Of a stretch of DNA of 64,000 nt, positions 53,762 to 63,548 are shown one piece after another. The notes beneath the pieces are model-generated. The model ran no database searches. It was not told the origin of the DNA and saw nothing but the letters and a program-made list of their open reading frames with translations. The DNA lies in the NCBI RefSeq assembly GCF_002127225.1, contig NZ_NFUR01000005.1, positions 183,501-247,500 on the forward strand, read 5' to 3'. Numbering within the stretch: the first letter of the stretch is position 1; each line of letters starts with the position of its first letter. Made by a program: the position numbers and the translations under genes. The DNA is from Sphingomonas sp. IBVSS2. Its GTDB lineage: Bacteria; Pseudomonadota; Alphaproteobacteria; Sphingomonadales; Sphingomonadaceae.

Positions 53762-56700
53762 GCCTGCGCCTCCCGCTTGCGGGCCCGCCGTTCGCGCAGC
53801 GCCTTGAGCGCATCGCGCACGCCGCGGCGGACGAGCACGAAGAACAGCGGGATGTAGAAGATGGCCAGGATCAGCGCGGTGAGCATGCCGCCGATCACCG
53901 CGGTGCCGATCGCGATGCGGCTGTTCGCGCCCGCGCCGGTGGAGATCGCCAGCGGCAGCACGCCGAAGATGAAGGCCAGGCTGGTCATCACGATGGGGCG
54001 GAAGCGGATGCGCGCTGCTTCGATCGCGGCTTCGATCACGCGCTTGCCTTCCTTCTCGGCACGCTCGGCGAACTCGATCATCAGGATGGCGTTCTTCACC
54101 GCCAGGCCCATGGTGGTGAGCAGGCCGATCTGCAGATAGACGTCGTTCTGGAGGCCGCGCAGCGTCACCGCGAACACCGCGCCGATCAGGCCGAGCGGCA
54201 CCACCAGCATCGCGGCGACCGGGATCGACCAGCTCTCGTACAGTGCGGCCAGGCACAGGAACACGATGAGCAGCGAGACGCCGTACAGCAGCGGCGCCTG
54301 CCCGCCGGCCAGCCGCTCCTGATAGGAAAGTCCGGCCCAGGCGATGCTGGTGCCCGGGATCTGCGCCGCGAGTTCCTCCATGCGCTTCATCGCGTCGCCC
54401 GAGCTCTTGCCCGGGGCCGGCTGGCCCTGGAACTCGAAGGAGGAGATGCCCTGGAAGCGCGAGACGGTGGTGGGCGCGGTCGCCCAGCTGATCGTCGCGA
54501 AGGAGGAGAAGGGCGTCATCTTGCCGTCGGCGCCGCGCACGAACCAGTCGCCGAGATTCTGCGGATCGGCGCGATAGGGCGCGTCGCCCTGGACATAGAC
54601 GCGCTTCACGCGGCCGCGGTCGATGAAGTCGTTGACGTAGCGGCCGCCCCAGGCGGTCGACAGGGTGTTGTTGACGTCTGCCTGGGTGAGACCTAGCGCC
54701 GCCAGCTTCTCCTGGTCGATCTGGATGTTGAGCGTCGAGACGTCCGGCAGGTCCGACAGGCGCACGGCCTGGAGATCGGGATCGGCATTGGCCGCGGCGA
54801 GCAGCTTGTCGCGCGCGGCGACGAAGTCGGTGCGCGGCATGCCGCTGGCATTCTGCAGTTCGAGCGTGAAGCCGTTCGACTGGCCGAGGCCGCGGATCGC
54901 GGGCGGCACCAGCGCGAAGACCTGGGCGTCGCGGAAGTTGCGGAAGGCGGTCGCCGCGCGCTGGACGATGGCGTCGGCGCCGTTCGCCTTGCCCGGGCGA
55001 TCGTCCCACGAGACGAAGTTGACGAAGCCCTGGCCGGTATTCTGGCCGCTGGCGCCGCCTCCGCCGCCGCCGCCGGTGACGGTGAAGATGGTGCGGACGT
55101 TCCTGCCCTCCTGCTCGCGCAGATATTTCTCGATCGCGAGCTGGACCTCCTGGGTGCGGGCCTGGGTCGCGCCGGCGGGCAGGCGGAACTGCACGCTGGC
55201 GGCGCCCTGGTCCTCGGTCGGCAGGAAGCCGGTGGGCAGGCGATAGAACATCAGCACCAGCACCGCGCAGGCCAGCAGGTAGATCAGCAGGAAGATCCAC
55301 TTGCGATCGACGACATAGGTGATGGTGCGGGTGTAGCGCTCGACCGTCCACTCGAAGCCGTGATTGAACTTCTCCATGCCGGTGCGGGTCCAGCGGCCGA
55401 GAAAGGGCACGCGGCGCGAGAACCAGCCGCTGCCGGGCGCGGGCATGTCCTGCTTGCGCTTCAGCACCGTGGCGGTCAGTGCCGGGCTGAGGATCAGCGC
55501 GACCAGCACCGACAGGACCATCGCCGAGACGATGGTGACCGAGAATTGCCGGTAGATCACGCCGGTCGATCCGCCGAAGAACGCCATCGGCAGGAACACG
55601 GCGGACAGCACCAGCGCGATCGCCACCAGCGCGATCTGGATCTGGTCCATCGACTTGATCGTCGCCTCGCGCGGAGTGAGGTCGGGATCCTCCTCCATCA
55701 GGCGCTCGACATTCTCGACCACGACGATCGCGTCGTCGACGAGCAGGCCGATCACCAGCACAAGCCCGAACAACGTTAGCGTGTTGATCGAATAGCCGAG
55801 CGCGTAGAACACCGCGAAGGTGCCGAGCAGCACCACCGGCACCGCGATCATCGGCACCAGGGTCGCGCGCCAGCTCTGCAGGAACACGAACATCACGATG
55901 ACGACGAGGGCGATCGCCTCGACCAGCGTCTTCACCACTTCCTCGATCGAGAGCTTGATGAACTCGGTGGTGTCGTTGGCATAGGCGTAGTTGAAGCCCT
56001 GGGGGAAGTCCTTGGCCGCTTCCGCCACCGTCGCCTTGATCAGGTCCGCCGTCTTCAGCGCGTCGGCACCGGGCGCGGTGCTGATCGCGATGCCCGAGCC
56101 GGGATGGCCGTTGACGCGGCTGACGGCGTTGTAGTTCTCCGCGCCCAGCTCGATCCGCGCCACGTCCTTCAGCAGCACGTGCGCGCCGTTGGTCTGGGTC
56201 TTCAGGATGATCTTGGCGAACTGCTCCGGCGTCTGGAGCCGCGACTGGGCGGTCACCGTCGCGTTCAGCATCTGGCCGGGCGGCATCGGCTGGCCGCCGA
56301 TCTCGCCGGCGGCGACCTCGGTGTTCTGGCTGGTGATCGCGTTCACCACGTCGCTCGGCATCAGGCCGTAGCTGGCGAGCGCCGACGGGTTGAGCCAGAT
56401 GCGCATCGCATAGGGCGAGCCGAACACGTTGACGTCGCCCACGCCCGGCAGGCGCGACAGCGTGTCCTGCAGGTTGGACGAGAGCCAGTCGGACACGTCG
56501 CGATTGGTGCGCTTGTCGGTCTCGTCATAGACGCCGACGAGCAGCAGCGTGTCCGGGTTGGACTTGGTGACGCGCACGCCCTGCTGCTGCACCTGGTTGG
56601 GCAAGCGGGACAGCGCGGCCTGAACCTGGTTCTGCACCTGGACCTGGGCGATGTCGGGATCGGTGCCCTTGTCGAAGGTGGCGCTGATCGTCACCTGCCC

Positions 56701-56955
56701 GCGCGAGGTGGAAGACGAGCTGAAATAGAGCAGGCCGTCGATGCCGGTCAGGTTCTGCTCGATGATCTGAGTCACCGAGTTCTGCACCGTCTCGGCCGAG
56801 GCGCCGGGATAGGTGGCGCGGATGTTGACCTGGGGCGGCGCGATGTCGGGATATTGCGCGATCGGCAGCGAGAAGACCGCGCCCAAGCCCATCAGCATGG
56901 TGATGATCGCGATCACCCAGGCAAAGATCGGGCGATCGATGAAGATGCGCGACAT
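53758..56955 (-). CDS. RND efflux pump inner-membrane transporter (HAE1, AcrB-like)
   Basis: A 1065-residue drug/proton antiporter with 12 membrane segments and two large periplasmic loops. It starts with SRIFIDRPIFAWVIAIITML and has the TM4 acidic pair in GLLVDDAIVVVENVERLMEE that relays protons, as well as QYPDIAPPQVNI and FLPTEDQGAASVQFRLPAGA. A Gly-rich loop (TVTGGGGGGGASGQNTGQGF) lies in the second periplasmic region. The operon order is adaptor, pump, outer-membrane factor, with 6 nt and a 4-base overlap between genes. Substrates are unknown; no regulator gene is next to it. Confidence 0.96.
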   Translation of the reverse strand: MSRIFIDRPIFAWVIAIITMLMGLGAVFSLPIAQYPDIAPPQVNIRATYPGASAETVQNSVTQIIEQNLTGIDGLLYFSSSSTSRGQVTISATFDKGTDPDIAQVQVQNQVQAALSRLPNQVQQQGVRVTKSNPDTLLLVGVYDETDKRTNRDVSDWLSSNLQDTLSRLPGVGDVNVFGSPYAMRIWLNPSALASYGLMPSDVVNAITSQNTEVAAGEIGGQPMPPGQMLNATVTAQSRLQTPEQFAKIILKTQTNGAHVLLKDVARIELGAENYNAVSRVNGHPGSGIAISTAPGADALKTADLIKATVAEAAKDFPQGFNYAYANDTTEFIKLSIEEVVKTLVEAIALVVIVMFVFLQSWRATLVPMIAVPVVLLGTFAVFYALGYSINTLTLFGLVLVIGLLVDDAIVVVENVERLMEEDPDLTPREATIKSMDQIQIALVAIALVLSAVFLPMAFFGGSTGVIYRQFSVTIVSAMVLSVLVALILSPALTATVLKRKQDMPAPGSGWFSRRVPFLGRWTRTGMEKFNHGFEWTVERYTRTITYVVDRKWIFLLIYLLACAVLVLMFYRLPTGFLPTEDQGAASVQFRLPAGATQARTQEVQLAIEKYLREQEGRNVRTIFTVTGGGGGGGASGQNTGQGFVNFVSWDDRPGKANGADAIVQRAATAFRNFRDAQVFALVPPAIRGLGQSNGFTLELQNASGMPRTDFVAARDKLLAAANADPDLQAVRLSDLPDVSTLNIQIDQEKLAALGLTQADVNNTLSTAWGGRYVNDFIDRGRVKRVYVQGDAPYRADPQNLGDWFVRGADGKMTPFSSFATISWATAPTTVSRFQGISSFEFQGQPAPGKSSGDAMKRMEELAAQIPGTSIAWAGLSYQERLAGGQAPLLYGVSLLIVFLCLAALYESWSIPVAAMLVVPLGLIGAVFAVTLRGLQNDVYLQIGLLTTMGLAVKNAILMIEFAERAEKEGKRVIEAAIEAARIRFRPIVMTSLAFIFGVLPLAISTGAGANSRIAIGTAVIGGMLTALILAIFYIPLFFVLVRRGVRDALKALRERRARKREAQA

Positions 56956-56961
56956 GGGTGC

Positions 56962-58173
56962 TCAGCCGCCCTTCGACTTGGATGCGCCGGCGCCCTGGTC
57001 CTTGCGGGGCGGCTCGATCTTCTGCGGCGTGTCGGCCGGGACCGGGCGGATATCGGCATTGGGCTTCAGATTGGCGATGCCCTGGGTGATCACCTTGTCG
57101 CCGGGGTTGAGCCCCTGGGTGATGACCCAGTACGCACCCTGGGTGCGCTCGGCGGTCACGTCGCGGCGCACCGCCTTGTTGTCGGGCCCGACCACCCAGA
57201 GCTGGGCGGCGCCCCTGGCGTCGCGCGACACGGCCTGTTGCGGCACCAGGAAGGCGCGCGTGTCGATCGCCTGGGTGAAGACCGCGCGGACGAACATGCC
57301 CGGCAGCAGGATCCCCTCGGGATTGGCGAAGCGCGCCCGCAGCGTGACGGTGCCGGTGTTCTGGTCGACCATCACTTCGGAGAATTCGACCGTGCCGGTG
57401 GTGCCATATTCGCTGCCGTCCTCGAGCTTGAGGCGCACGCCGGCGCTGCCCGGCGTCACGCCCTGCTGCGCGAGCGCGCGGCGCAGCGCGAGCAGCTCGC
57501 CGCTCGATTGCTGGATGTCGACGAAGATCGGGTCGAGCCGCTGGATCACGGCGAGCGGATCGGCCTGGTTGCTCGTCACCAGCGCGCCTTCGGTGACCAG
57601 CGAGCGGCCGATGCGGCCGGTGATCGGCGCGGGGACGCGCGTGAAGTGCAGGTTGATCCGCGCGGTGCGCAGCTGCGCGCCGGTCTGGGCGACCTGCGCG
57701 TTCGCCTGGCGGGCGGCGGCCGCCGCATCGGTATAGTCCTGCTTCGACACCGCTTCGGCCTCGGCGAGCGGCTTGTAGCGATCCGCCCGGATCCGCGTCG
57801 CCTCGGCATTGGCCTGGGCGTTCTGCAGATTGGCCGCCGCCTCGGCGACGCTGGCGGAATAGAGGCTGGGATCGATCTGGTAGAGCGTCTGCCCCTGGCG
57901 GACGATCGTGCCCTCGGTGAAGAGGCGCTTGCGCACGATCCCGGCCACCTGCGGCCGGATCTCGGAAACCTGATAGGGGTTCACGCGCCCGGTCAGTTCC
58001 GCGACCACCGGCACCTGGCCCGGCTGGACCACCACGAAACCCACCTGGGGCGGGCCGCCGGCGCCCTTTTTCTGCGCGGTCTGGCCGCCACTCCCGCAGG
58101 ATGCGAGGAGCAGCGCGGTGGCGAGCAGGGCAAAGGAAGGTCGGCACGCGCCGCCAGGGGTGATTCGGTGCAA
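56962..58173 (-). CDS. RND efflux periplasmic adaptor (membrane fusion protein)
   Basis: A 403-residue lipoprotein adaptor linking pump and outer-membrane factor. A lipobox (LLLASC) follows a hydrophobic stretch. The lipoyl and hairpin domains carry [40 protein letters not shown] and [13 protein letters not shown], as in AcrA-type adaptors. The C-terminus ends in a Lys-rich tail. The start is uncertain: no ATG fits. I chose a TTG at 58171-58173, which gives a normal lipoprotein signal; a GTG at 58257 would make the leader too long. Confidence 0.85.
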   Translation of the reverse strand: MHRITPGGACRPSFALLATALLLASCGSGGQTAQKKGAGGPPQVGFVVVQPGQVPVVAELTGRVNPYQVSEIRPQVAGIVRKRLFTEGTIVRQGQTLYQIDPSLYSASVAEAAANLQNAQANAEATRIRADRYKPLAEAEAVSKQDYTDAAAAARQANAQVAQTGAQLRTARINLHFTRVPAPITGRIGRSLVTEGALVTSNQADPLAVIQRLDPIFVDIQQSSGELLALRRALAQQGVTPGSAGVRLKLEDGSEYGTTGTVEFSEVMVDQNTGTVTLRARFANPEGILLPGMFVRAVFTQAIDTRAFLVPQQAVSRDARGAAQLWVVGPDNKAVRRDVTAERTQGAYWVITQGLNPGDKVITQGIANLKPNADIRPVPADTPQKIEPPRKDQGAGASKSKGG

Positions 58174-58410
58174 TTCTTCAACCCGGATCAGGGCGCCGAC
58201 TCGGGCGCGGTTCTTGTAACGAATGCTCTTGGGCAGCGCCTTGTGCAGGTGCAACACAAGAAATGTGCCGGAAACGCGAAACACCCCTCCGGCAGACGGC
58301 ACGTTTCCACGATTGGATACATGGCGCAACAATTGCCCGGTTATGGCAAGGTTCCCTGCGGTTATGGCGGCCCTGCAATCTCCCGCGTTGCGGCCCGGGC
58401 GGAACCGGCC

Positions 58411-58428
58411 TATTGGCGCGCGCCAATA
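58411..58428. promoter_or_regulatory. 18-bp perfect palindrome abutting hisS start
   Basis: TATTGGCGCGCGCCAATA is exactly its own reverse complement. Its last A is the first base of the hisS ATG, so the palindrome replaces a normal ribosome site. It may be an operator blocking transcription, or a structure that hides translation initiation. The 254-nt gap from the adaptor gene to hisS contains both genes' promoters. Confidence 0.6.
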
Positions 58429-59669
58429 TGGCACGCATTGAAACGCCCAACCGCATCCGGGGCACCCAGGACATTTTCGGCGAGGATCAGCGCAGGTTCG
58501 CCCGCGTCCTCGAAACCTTCGACCATGTCCGCAAGCTCTATTGCTTCCAGCGCGTCGACATCCCGGTGTTCGAAGCGACGGGCGTGTTCGCCCGCTCGAT
58601 GGGCGAGACCAGCGACGTCGTCTCGAAGGAGATGTACACCTTCGAGGACAAGGGCGGCGACCTGATCACGCTGCGCCCCGAATTCACCGCCGGCATCTGC
58701 CGCGCCTATGTCACCGAGGGCTGGCAGCAATATGCGCCGCTCAAGCTCGTCACCAGCGGCCCGGTGTTCCGCTACGAGCGCCCGCAAAAGGGCCGCTTCC
58801 GCCAGTTCCACCAGCTCGACGCAGAGATACTGGGTGCCGCCGAGCCGGCTGCCGATGTCGAGTTGCTCGTCCTTGCCGACCAGCTGCTGCGCGAACTGGG
58901 CATCGAGGGCGTGACGCTCCAGCTCAACACGCTGGGCGACGCGGAGACGCGCGAGGCATGGCGCACCGCGCTGGTCGCGCATTTCGAGGCGCACCGGGAC
59001 CAGCTGAGCGAGGACAGCCTCGTCCGGCTCGAGAAGAACCCGATGCGCATCCTCGATTCGAAGGATCCGCAGGACCGCCCGATCGCCGACGGCGCGCCGG
59101 ACATCGATGCCTATCTGACCGAGGAAGCCGCGACCTTCTTCAAGGCCGTCACCGACGGGCTCGACGCGGCCGGCGTGCCATGGACGCGCAACAGCCGCCT
59201 CGTCCGCGGGCTCGATTATTATCGCCACACCGCCTTCGAGTTCGTCACCGACCGGCTGGGCGCGCAGGGCACCGTGCTGGCCGGCGGCCGCTATGACGGG
59301 CTGGTCGGCAATCTCGGCGGCCCCGAGACGCCGGGCGTGGGCTGGGCGGCGGGCGTCGAGCGGCTGGGAATGCTGATCGCCGAGCCGGCGGCGGAGCGTA
59401 TGCAGGTTGCTGTCGTCGTCGAGGCAGCGGGCAGCGAGGCAGCCGCGATCGGCCTGCTGGCGGGGCTGCGCAATGCCGGCTTCAGCGCCGAGCTGTTCGC
59501 GAGCGGCAGCCCCAAGAAGCGCTATGACCGCGCGATGAAGGCGAACCCGGCGATGACGGTCTCGTTCCAGCAGCGCGATGGCGAGCTATCGATCGCGCAG
59601 CGGGTGATCGATGGCGATGCGGTGGACGCCGATGCGGTCGCGACGCTGGTTTCGGGCGTCGCCCGATGA
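58428..59669 (+). CDS. hisS: Histidyl-tRNA synthetase
   Basis: A 413-residue class II synthetase that charges tRNA-His. The first motif is in [20 protein letters not shown]; motif 2 is [20 protein letters not shown]; the histidine A motif [16 protein letters not shown] and motif 3 [10 protein letters not shown] are intact. The ATG at 58428 abuts a perfect palindrome and has no visible ribosome site. It begins the coupled operon hisS-prfA-prmC. Confidence 0.95.
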   Translation: MARIETPNRIRGTQDIFGEDQRRFARVLETFDHVRKLYCFQRVDIPVFEATGVFARSMGETSDVVSKEMYTFEDKGGDLITLRPEFTAGICRAYVTEGWQQYAPLKLVTSGPVFRYERPQKGRFRQFHQLDAEILGAAEPAADVELLVLADQLLRELGIEGVTLQLNTLGDAETREAWRTALVAHFEAHRDQLSEDSLVRLEKNPMRILDSKDPQDRPIADGAPDIDAYLTEEAATFFKAVTDGLDAAGVPWTRNSRLVRGLDYYRHTAFEFVTDRLGAQGTVLAGGRYDGLVGNLGGPETPGVGWAAGVERLGMLIAEPAAERMQVAVVVEAAGSEAAAIGLLAGLRNAGFSAELFASGSPKKRYDRAMKANPAMTVSFQQRDGELSIAQRVIDGDAVDADAVATLVSGVAR

Positions 59670-60736
59670 AGATCCCCGCCGACCGCATCGCCGCGATCGA
59701 GGCGCGGCGCGACGAGTTGCAGGCGCAGATGGCGACTGGCGACCTGTCGGGCGACAGGTTCGTCGCCGTCTCCAAGGAATATGCCGAGATCGAGCCGGTG
59801 GCGCTCGCCGCGGGCGAGGTCCGGCGGTTGCGCACCGAGGCCGAATCGCTCGCGCTGATGGCGCAGGAGCCCGACGAGGAACTGCGCGCGATGGCGGCGG
59901 AGGAGCTCCGCGCCAATGAGGCAGCGCTGGCCGATGCCGAGCGCGGGCTGGCCCTCTCGCTGCTGCCCAAGGATGCGGCCGATGCGCGCCCGGCGATGCT
60001 CGAGATCCGCGCCGGCGTGGGCGGCGACGAAGCCGCGCTGTTCGCCGGCGACCTGCTGCGCATGTACCAGCGCTATGCCGACCGGATGGGCTGGAAGATC
60101 GAGCTGATCTCCTCGTCCGAATCGGAATTCGGCGGGTTCAAGGAAGTGGTGCTCAGCGTCACCGGCACCGGCGTGTTCGCCAAGCTGAAGTTCGAGAGCG
60201 GCGTGCACCGGGTGCAGCGCGTGCCGGCCACCGAGGCGGGCGGGCGCATCCACACGTCGGCGGCAACGGTGGCGGTGCTTCCGGAAGCCGAAGAGGCCGA
60301 TATCCGGATCGACGACAAGGACCTGCGCATCGACATCTACCGGGCGTCGGGCCCGGGCGGGCAGGGCGTGAACACCACCGATTCGGCGGTGCGCATCACC
60401 CACTTGCCGACCGGCACGATCGTGATCCAGCAGGACGAGCGCTCGCAGATCAAGAACAAGGCCAAGGCGATGAAGGTGCTGCGCACCCGCCTGTACGAGG
60501 CCGAGCGCGACCGGCTTGCCTCGGCGCGGGCGGGTGCGCGGCAATCGATGGTCGGCTCGGGCGATCGCTCGGAGCGCATCCGGACCTATAATTTCCCCCA
60601 GGGGCGCGTGACCGATCATCGCATCAACCTGACGCTCCACCGCCTGCCCGAAGTGATGGAAGGCGAGCTGGACGAACTGATCGGCGCGCTCGTCGCCCAG
60701 GACGAGGCGGACCGGCTGGCGCAGCTGGATGGGTAG
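59666..60736 (+). CDS. prfA: Peptide chain release factor 1
   Basis: A 356-residue translation terminator for UAA and UAG. The tripeptide anticodon region is [20 protein letters not shown] (PAT at 187-189), which identifies RF1 rather than RF2 (SPF). The peptidyl-hydrolysis GGQ lies at 231-233 in [19 protein letters not shown]. The start overlaps the hisS stop (ATGA). It is followed by prmC, its modifying enzyme, with an 8-base overlap. Confidence 0.96.
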   Translation: MKIPADRIAAIEARRDELQAQMATGDLSGDRFVAVSKEYAEIEPVALAAGEVRRLRTEAESLALMAQEPDEELRAMAAEELRANEAALADAERGLALSLLPKDAADARPAMLEIRAGVGGDEAALFAGDLLRMYQRYADRMGWKIELISSSESEFGGFKEVVLSVTGTGVFAKLKFESGVHRVQRVPATEAGGRIHTSAATVAVLPEAEEADIRIDDKDLRIDIYRASGPGGQGVNTTDSAVRITHLPTGTIVIQQDERSQIKNKAKAMKVLRTRLYEAERDRLASARAGARQSMVGSGDRSERIRTYNFPQGRVTDHRINLTLHRLPEVMEGELDELIGALVAQDEADRLAQLDG

Positions 60737-61559
60737 CTCCCCGGAGGGAGTCGGCGGCGCGCTGATCGATACGACGAAGCGCCTCGAGCCCGTCTCCGAT
60801 TCCCCCCGGCTCGATGCCGAGCTGCTGGTGGCGCATGCCCTGGGCGTGTCGCGCGAGGCGATGATCCTGCGCCACCTCGGCGATCCCGTGCCCGAGGATC
60901 TCGAAGCGCTGGTCGCGCGGCGGCTGGCGCATGAGCCGGTGGCGTATATCACCGGCCGCCGCGCCTTCTGGACGATCGAGCTGGCGGTCGGCCCCGGCGT
61001 GCTGATCCCGCGCCCCGACAGCGAGACGCTGATCGAGGCGGCGATCGAATATTTCGGCGCGCGGGCGCCGGCGCGCATCCTCGATCTCGGCACCGGCCCG
61101 GGCACGCTGCTGCTCGCCGCGCTCGCCGAATGGCCCGAGGCGCAGGGGCTGGGCGTGGACGCTTCGAATGTCGCGCTCGATTATGCCCGGCGCAACGCCG
61201 CGGCATTGGGGATGGCGGCGCGCGCCGGCTTCCAGCACGGCGACTGGGGCCGGGGAATCGAGGCGCGGTTCGACCTGATCCTGGCCAACCCGCCCTATAT
61301 CGGGACGCAGGAGGGCCTGCCCGAGCAGGTCCGCCTCCATGAGCCCGGCTCGGCGCTATTCGCGGGCGCGGACGGGCTCGACGATTATCGCCGGATCATT
61401 CCCGACCTCCGCCGCCTGCTTGCCCCCGGCGGCGGCGCGGTGCTGGAGATCGGCTGGACCCAGGCCGAGCCGGTATCCGCGATTGCCCGGAATGGCGGTT
61501 TCGCCGTGACGCTGTACAAGGATCTGGGAGAGCGGCCGCGCGCGCTGCTGCTGACTTGA
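60729..61559 (+). CDS. prmC: Release-factor glutamine methyltransferase
   Basis: A 276-residue enzyme that methylates the Gln of the GGQ motif in RF1 and RF2. SAM binding is at [14 protein letters not shown] (119-125), and the catalytic NPPY is at 187-190 ([12 protein letters not shown]). The N-terminal helical domain (about 1-90) contacts the factor. The ATG overlaps the last codons of prfA by 8 bases. Confidence 0.95.
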   Translation: MGSSPEGVGGALIDTTKRLEPVSDSPRLDAELLVAHALGVSREAMILRHLGDPVPEDLEALVARRLAHEPVAYITGRRAFWTIELAVGPGVLIPRPDSETLIEAAIEYFGARAPARILDLGTGPGTLLLAALAEWPEAQGLGVDASNVALDYARRNAAALGMAARAGFQHGDWGRGIEARFDLILANPPYIGTQEGLPEQVRLHEPGSALFAGADGLDDYRRIIPDLRRLLAPGGGAVLEIGWTQAEPVSAIARNGGFAVTLYKDLGERPRALLLT

Positions 61560-61588
61560 AAAGACGCTAAAACGACACATATTTCTGC

Positions 61589-61617
61589 TTGGACATTGGT
61601 GCTGCACCGGCTAAGAC
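61589..61617 (+). promoter_or_regulatory. Candidate sigma70 promoter for DUF4167 gene
   Basis: TTGGAC (61589-61594), a 17-nt spacer and TAAGAC (61612-61617) lie in the 269-nt gap after prmC. The spacing is ideal, but the -10 is weak. It would leave a leader of about 205 nt before the DUF4167 start. Confidence 0.4.
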
Positions 61618-61828
61618 AGCGACGGGGTAGGGCACTTTCAACCAAGCCGTTGAAACTTGGGCCGTGAAAAGCACAGCCCCGATTCAGGTCATGATAGCCG
61701 CTGCAGTCCGGTGGCCATGGCAGGCGACTCGCGCCTCCCGAGGCGTTGGCGCGCATTTGTAAACTGCATCCGGGACCCAGGAATTGGACCGACGGACAGC
61801 GTAAACAAGACAGGACATACAGACCTTG

Positions 61829-62548
61829 ATGAACAATCGTCAGGCCGGCCGCCGTCGTGGTCGTGGCGGGCAGCAGCAGCGCCAGGGTGGCAACCCCGGC
61901 CAGGGTAACGGGAACCGCATCGACAACCGTGCGCGCGGCAACGCCGCCCAGCTGCTCGAGAAGTACAAGAATCTGGCGCGCGATGCCCAGATGCAGGGCG
62001 ATCGGGTCAACACCGAATATTATCTCCAGTTCGCGGATCATTATTTCCGCGTGCTGAGCGAGAGCCGCTCGCGCTTCGAGGAGCAGAACCAGCAGCGCCG
62101 CCAGCGTGACGATTTCGACGGCGACGACGAGGATTTCGACGTCGAGGCCGATGGCAATCGCGCCGACGAAGCGGACGAGCAGCAGGAGCAGCGTGCCCAG
62201 CAGCCGCGCCGCGAGCGCGAGGAGCGCCAGGAGCGCCAGCCCCGCCGCGATCGTGAGGACCGCAACGGCCGCGCCAATGGCAATGGCTATGGCCATGCCG
62301 TCGAGGCCGAGGGCTTCGAGGCGGCCGCCGAAGAGCAGCGCGCCCCGCGCGAGGAGCAGGCGCCGCGCCGCGCCCGGCGCCCCCGCCGCGAGGAAGCGCA
62401 GCCCGAGGAAAGCCATGCGATCGACGCCGCGGTGCTGCCGCCCGCGCTCGGCGTGATCGACGCGGCGCCGGCCGCGGAAGCGGAGGAGCCGGCGAAGAAG
62501 CCGCGCCGCCGCCGCACTCGCGCCGAGGATGCGGAAGCGACCGCCTGA
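61829..62548 (+). CDS. DUF4167 family protein
   Basis: A 239-residue, highly charged protein. The N-terminal third (about 1-75) is the conserved DUF4167 domain: Arg/Gly/Gln-rich RRRGRGGQQQRQG, then AAQLLEKYKNLARDAQMQGD and TEYYLQFADHYFRVLSE. The remainder is low-complexity Arg/Glu/Ala repeats ending KKPRRRRTRAEDAEATA. An RNA-binding role is plausible from the composition. It commonly follows prmC in alphaproteobacteria. The ATG at 61829 is preferred to the adjacent TTG. Confidence 0.85.
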   Translation: MNNRQAGRRRGRGGQQQRQGGNPGQGNGNRIDNRARGNAAQLLEKYKNLARDAQMQGDRVNTEYYLQFADHYFRVLSESRSRFEEQNQQRRQRDDFDGDDEDFDVEADGNRADEADEQQEQRAQQPRREREERQERQPRRDREDRNGRANGNGYGHAVEAEGFEAAAEEQRAPREEQAPRRARRPRREEAQPEESHAIDAAVLPPALGVIDAAPAAEAEEPAKKPRRRRTRAEDAEATA

Positions 62549-62604
62549 ACCGCGCGGTTCGCGATCCGGGAATCAGGACAAAGGATCGGCGGCTGGGCCC
62601 GGGC

Positions 62605-62904
62605 TCAGTCGCCGATTTCCATTTCGCCCTTCAGCCGATCCTCCACCTGCGCGTCATGGCCGGTGCCGGAGCTCAGGAACATCAGGCCCATCAGCATGGC
62701 GCCGAGCAGGATCGTGAAGAATATGCCGAGCGTGGTGGCGAGGATCACGGTCAGGTTGAGCCAGCCCAGCCAGTGCCACAGGACCAGGATCGCGAGGATC
62801 GCGGCGGCCGCCGCGGCCATCGCCATCCAGCCCAGGATGCGGCGATAGCGCCCCCAGGCAAAGGCGGCATATTCGGGATCGTCCAGGCCGTGCGGCGCGT
62901 CCAT
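62605..62904 (-). CDS. Small two-helix membrane protein
   Basis: A 99-residue hypothetical inner-membrane protein with two hydrophobic segments (GWMAMAAAAAAILAILVLWH and LTVILATTLGIFFTILLGAM) and a short acidic C-terminus. The N-terminus has APHGLDDPEYAAFAWGRYRR. Similar short proteins occur in sphingomonads; no function is known. It diverges from the CBS gene with 65 nt between starts. Confidence 0.7.
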   Translation of the reverse strand: MDAPHGLDDPEYAAFAWGRYRRILGWMAMAAAAAAILAILVLWHWLGWLNLTVILATTLGIFFTILLGAMLMGLMFLSSGTGHDAQVEDRLKGEMEIGD

Positions 62905-62969
62905 CTTTTGCAATTGGGGGCGATGTGTGGGAGACTCAACCGCCTGGACCCGAATGCGGAGTGAAAGCG

Positions 62970-63398
62970 ATGACGATCGCGGCGATCCTGGGCGGCAAGG
63001 GGCACGAAGTGGTCTCGATCGATGGCGACCGGACGGTTGCCGATGCGGTCGCGCTGCTCGCCGGGAAGCGGATCGGCGCCGTGCCCGTGATGTCCGGCGG
63101 CGCGGTGGCCGGCATATTTTCCGAGCGTGACGTGATCTACTGCCTCGAGCGCGAGGGCGCCGCGGCGCTTGCGCGCAAGGTGGGCGATGTGATGACCGCC
63201 CCGGCGATCACTGTCTCGCCCGGCGAGAGCGTGCTCGCCGCGCTGGCGCTGATGACGCGGCGGCGCATCCGCCATCTGCCGGTGGTCGAGGGCGATACCT
63301 GTATCGGCCTCGTCTCGATCGGCGACCTGGTGAAGTACCGGATCGAGCGGATCGAATCGGAAGCCGATGCGATGCGCGCCTATATCCAGGCGGTGTGA
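62970..63398 (+). CDS. Tandem CBS-domain protein
   Basis: A 142-residue cytoplasmic protein made of two CBS motifs forming one Bateman module: residues about 10-65 (TVADAVALLAGKRIGAVPVM and GIFSERDVIYCL) and 75-130 (DVMTAPAITVSPGESVLAAL, RRIRHLPVVEG, LVSIGDLVKYRI). Such modules bind AMP, ATP or related nucleotides. No enzyme domain is attached. The ATG at 62970 follows a GCGGAG site. Confidence 0.88.
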   Translation: MTIAAILGGKGHEVVSIDGDRTVADAVALLAGKRIGAVPVMSGGAVAGIFSERDVIYCLEREGAAALARKVGDVMTAPAITVSPGESVLAALALMTRRRIRHLPVVEGDTCIGLVSIGDLVKYRIERIESEADAMRAYIQAV

Positions 63399-63454
63399 TC
63401 CTTCGCGGGCTGGCGAACGCCTGCTTCTCCACCGCCATCGCCGCTTTCTCAAGC

Positions 63455-63500
63455 GTCACCCCGCGTTCCCGACCGTGATCCCCCGCCTTCGCGGGATGAC
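63455..63500. repeat. Degenerate intergenic repeat (GTCATCCCCGC family)
   Basis: GTCACCCCGC (63455-63464) and GCGGGATGAC (63491-63500) pair with one mismatch, with a second CCGCCTTCGCGG hairpin inside. It is related to the perfect copy at 47.9 kb and lies between convergent genes, so it is probably a terminator. Confidence 0.6.
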
Positions 63501-63548
63501 GAGGCTGGCCGCAGGGGCTTGCCCGGGCCCTCCCCGGGGCGGCGCGGC

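Noticed and set aside
52328..55351. Extended frame suggesting the outer-membrane factor begins far upstream
   Set aside because: A normal lipoprotein signal begins at 53761 and the upstream part lies inside the pump gene in another frame.
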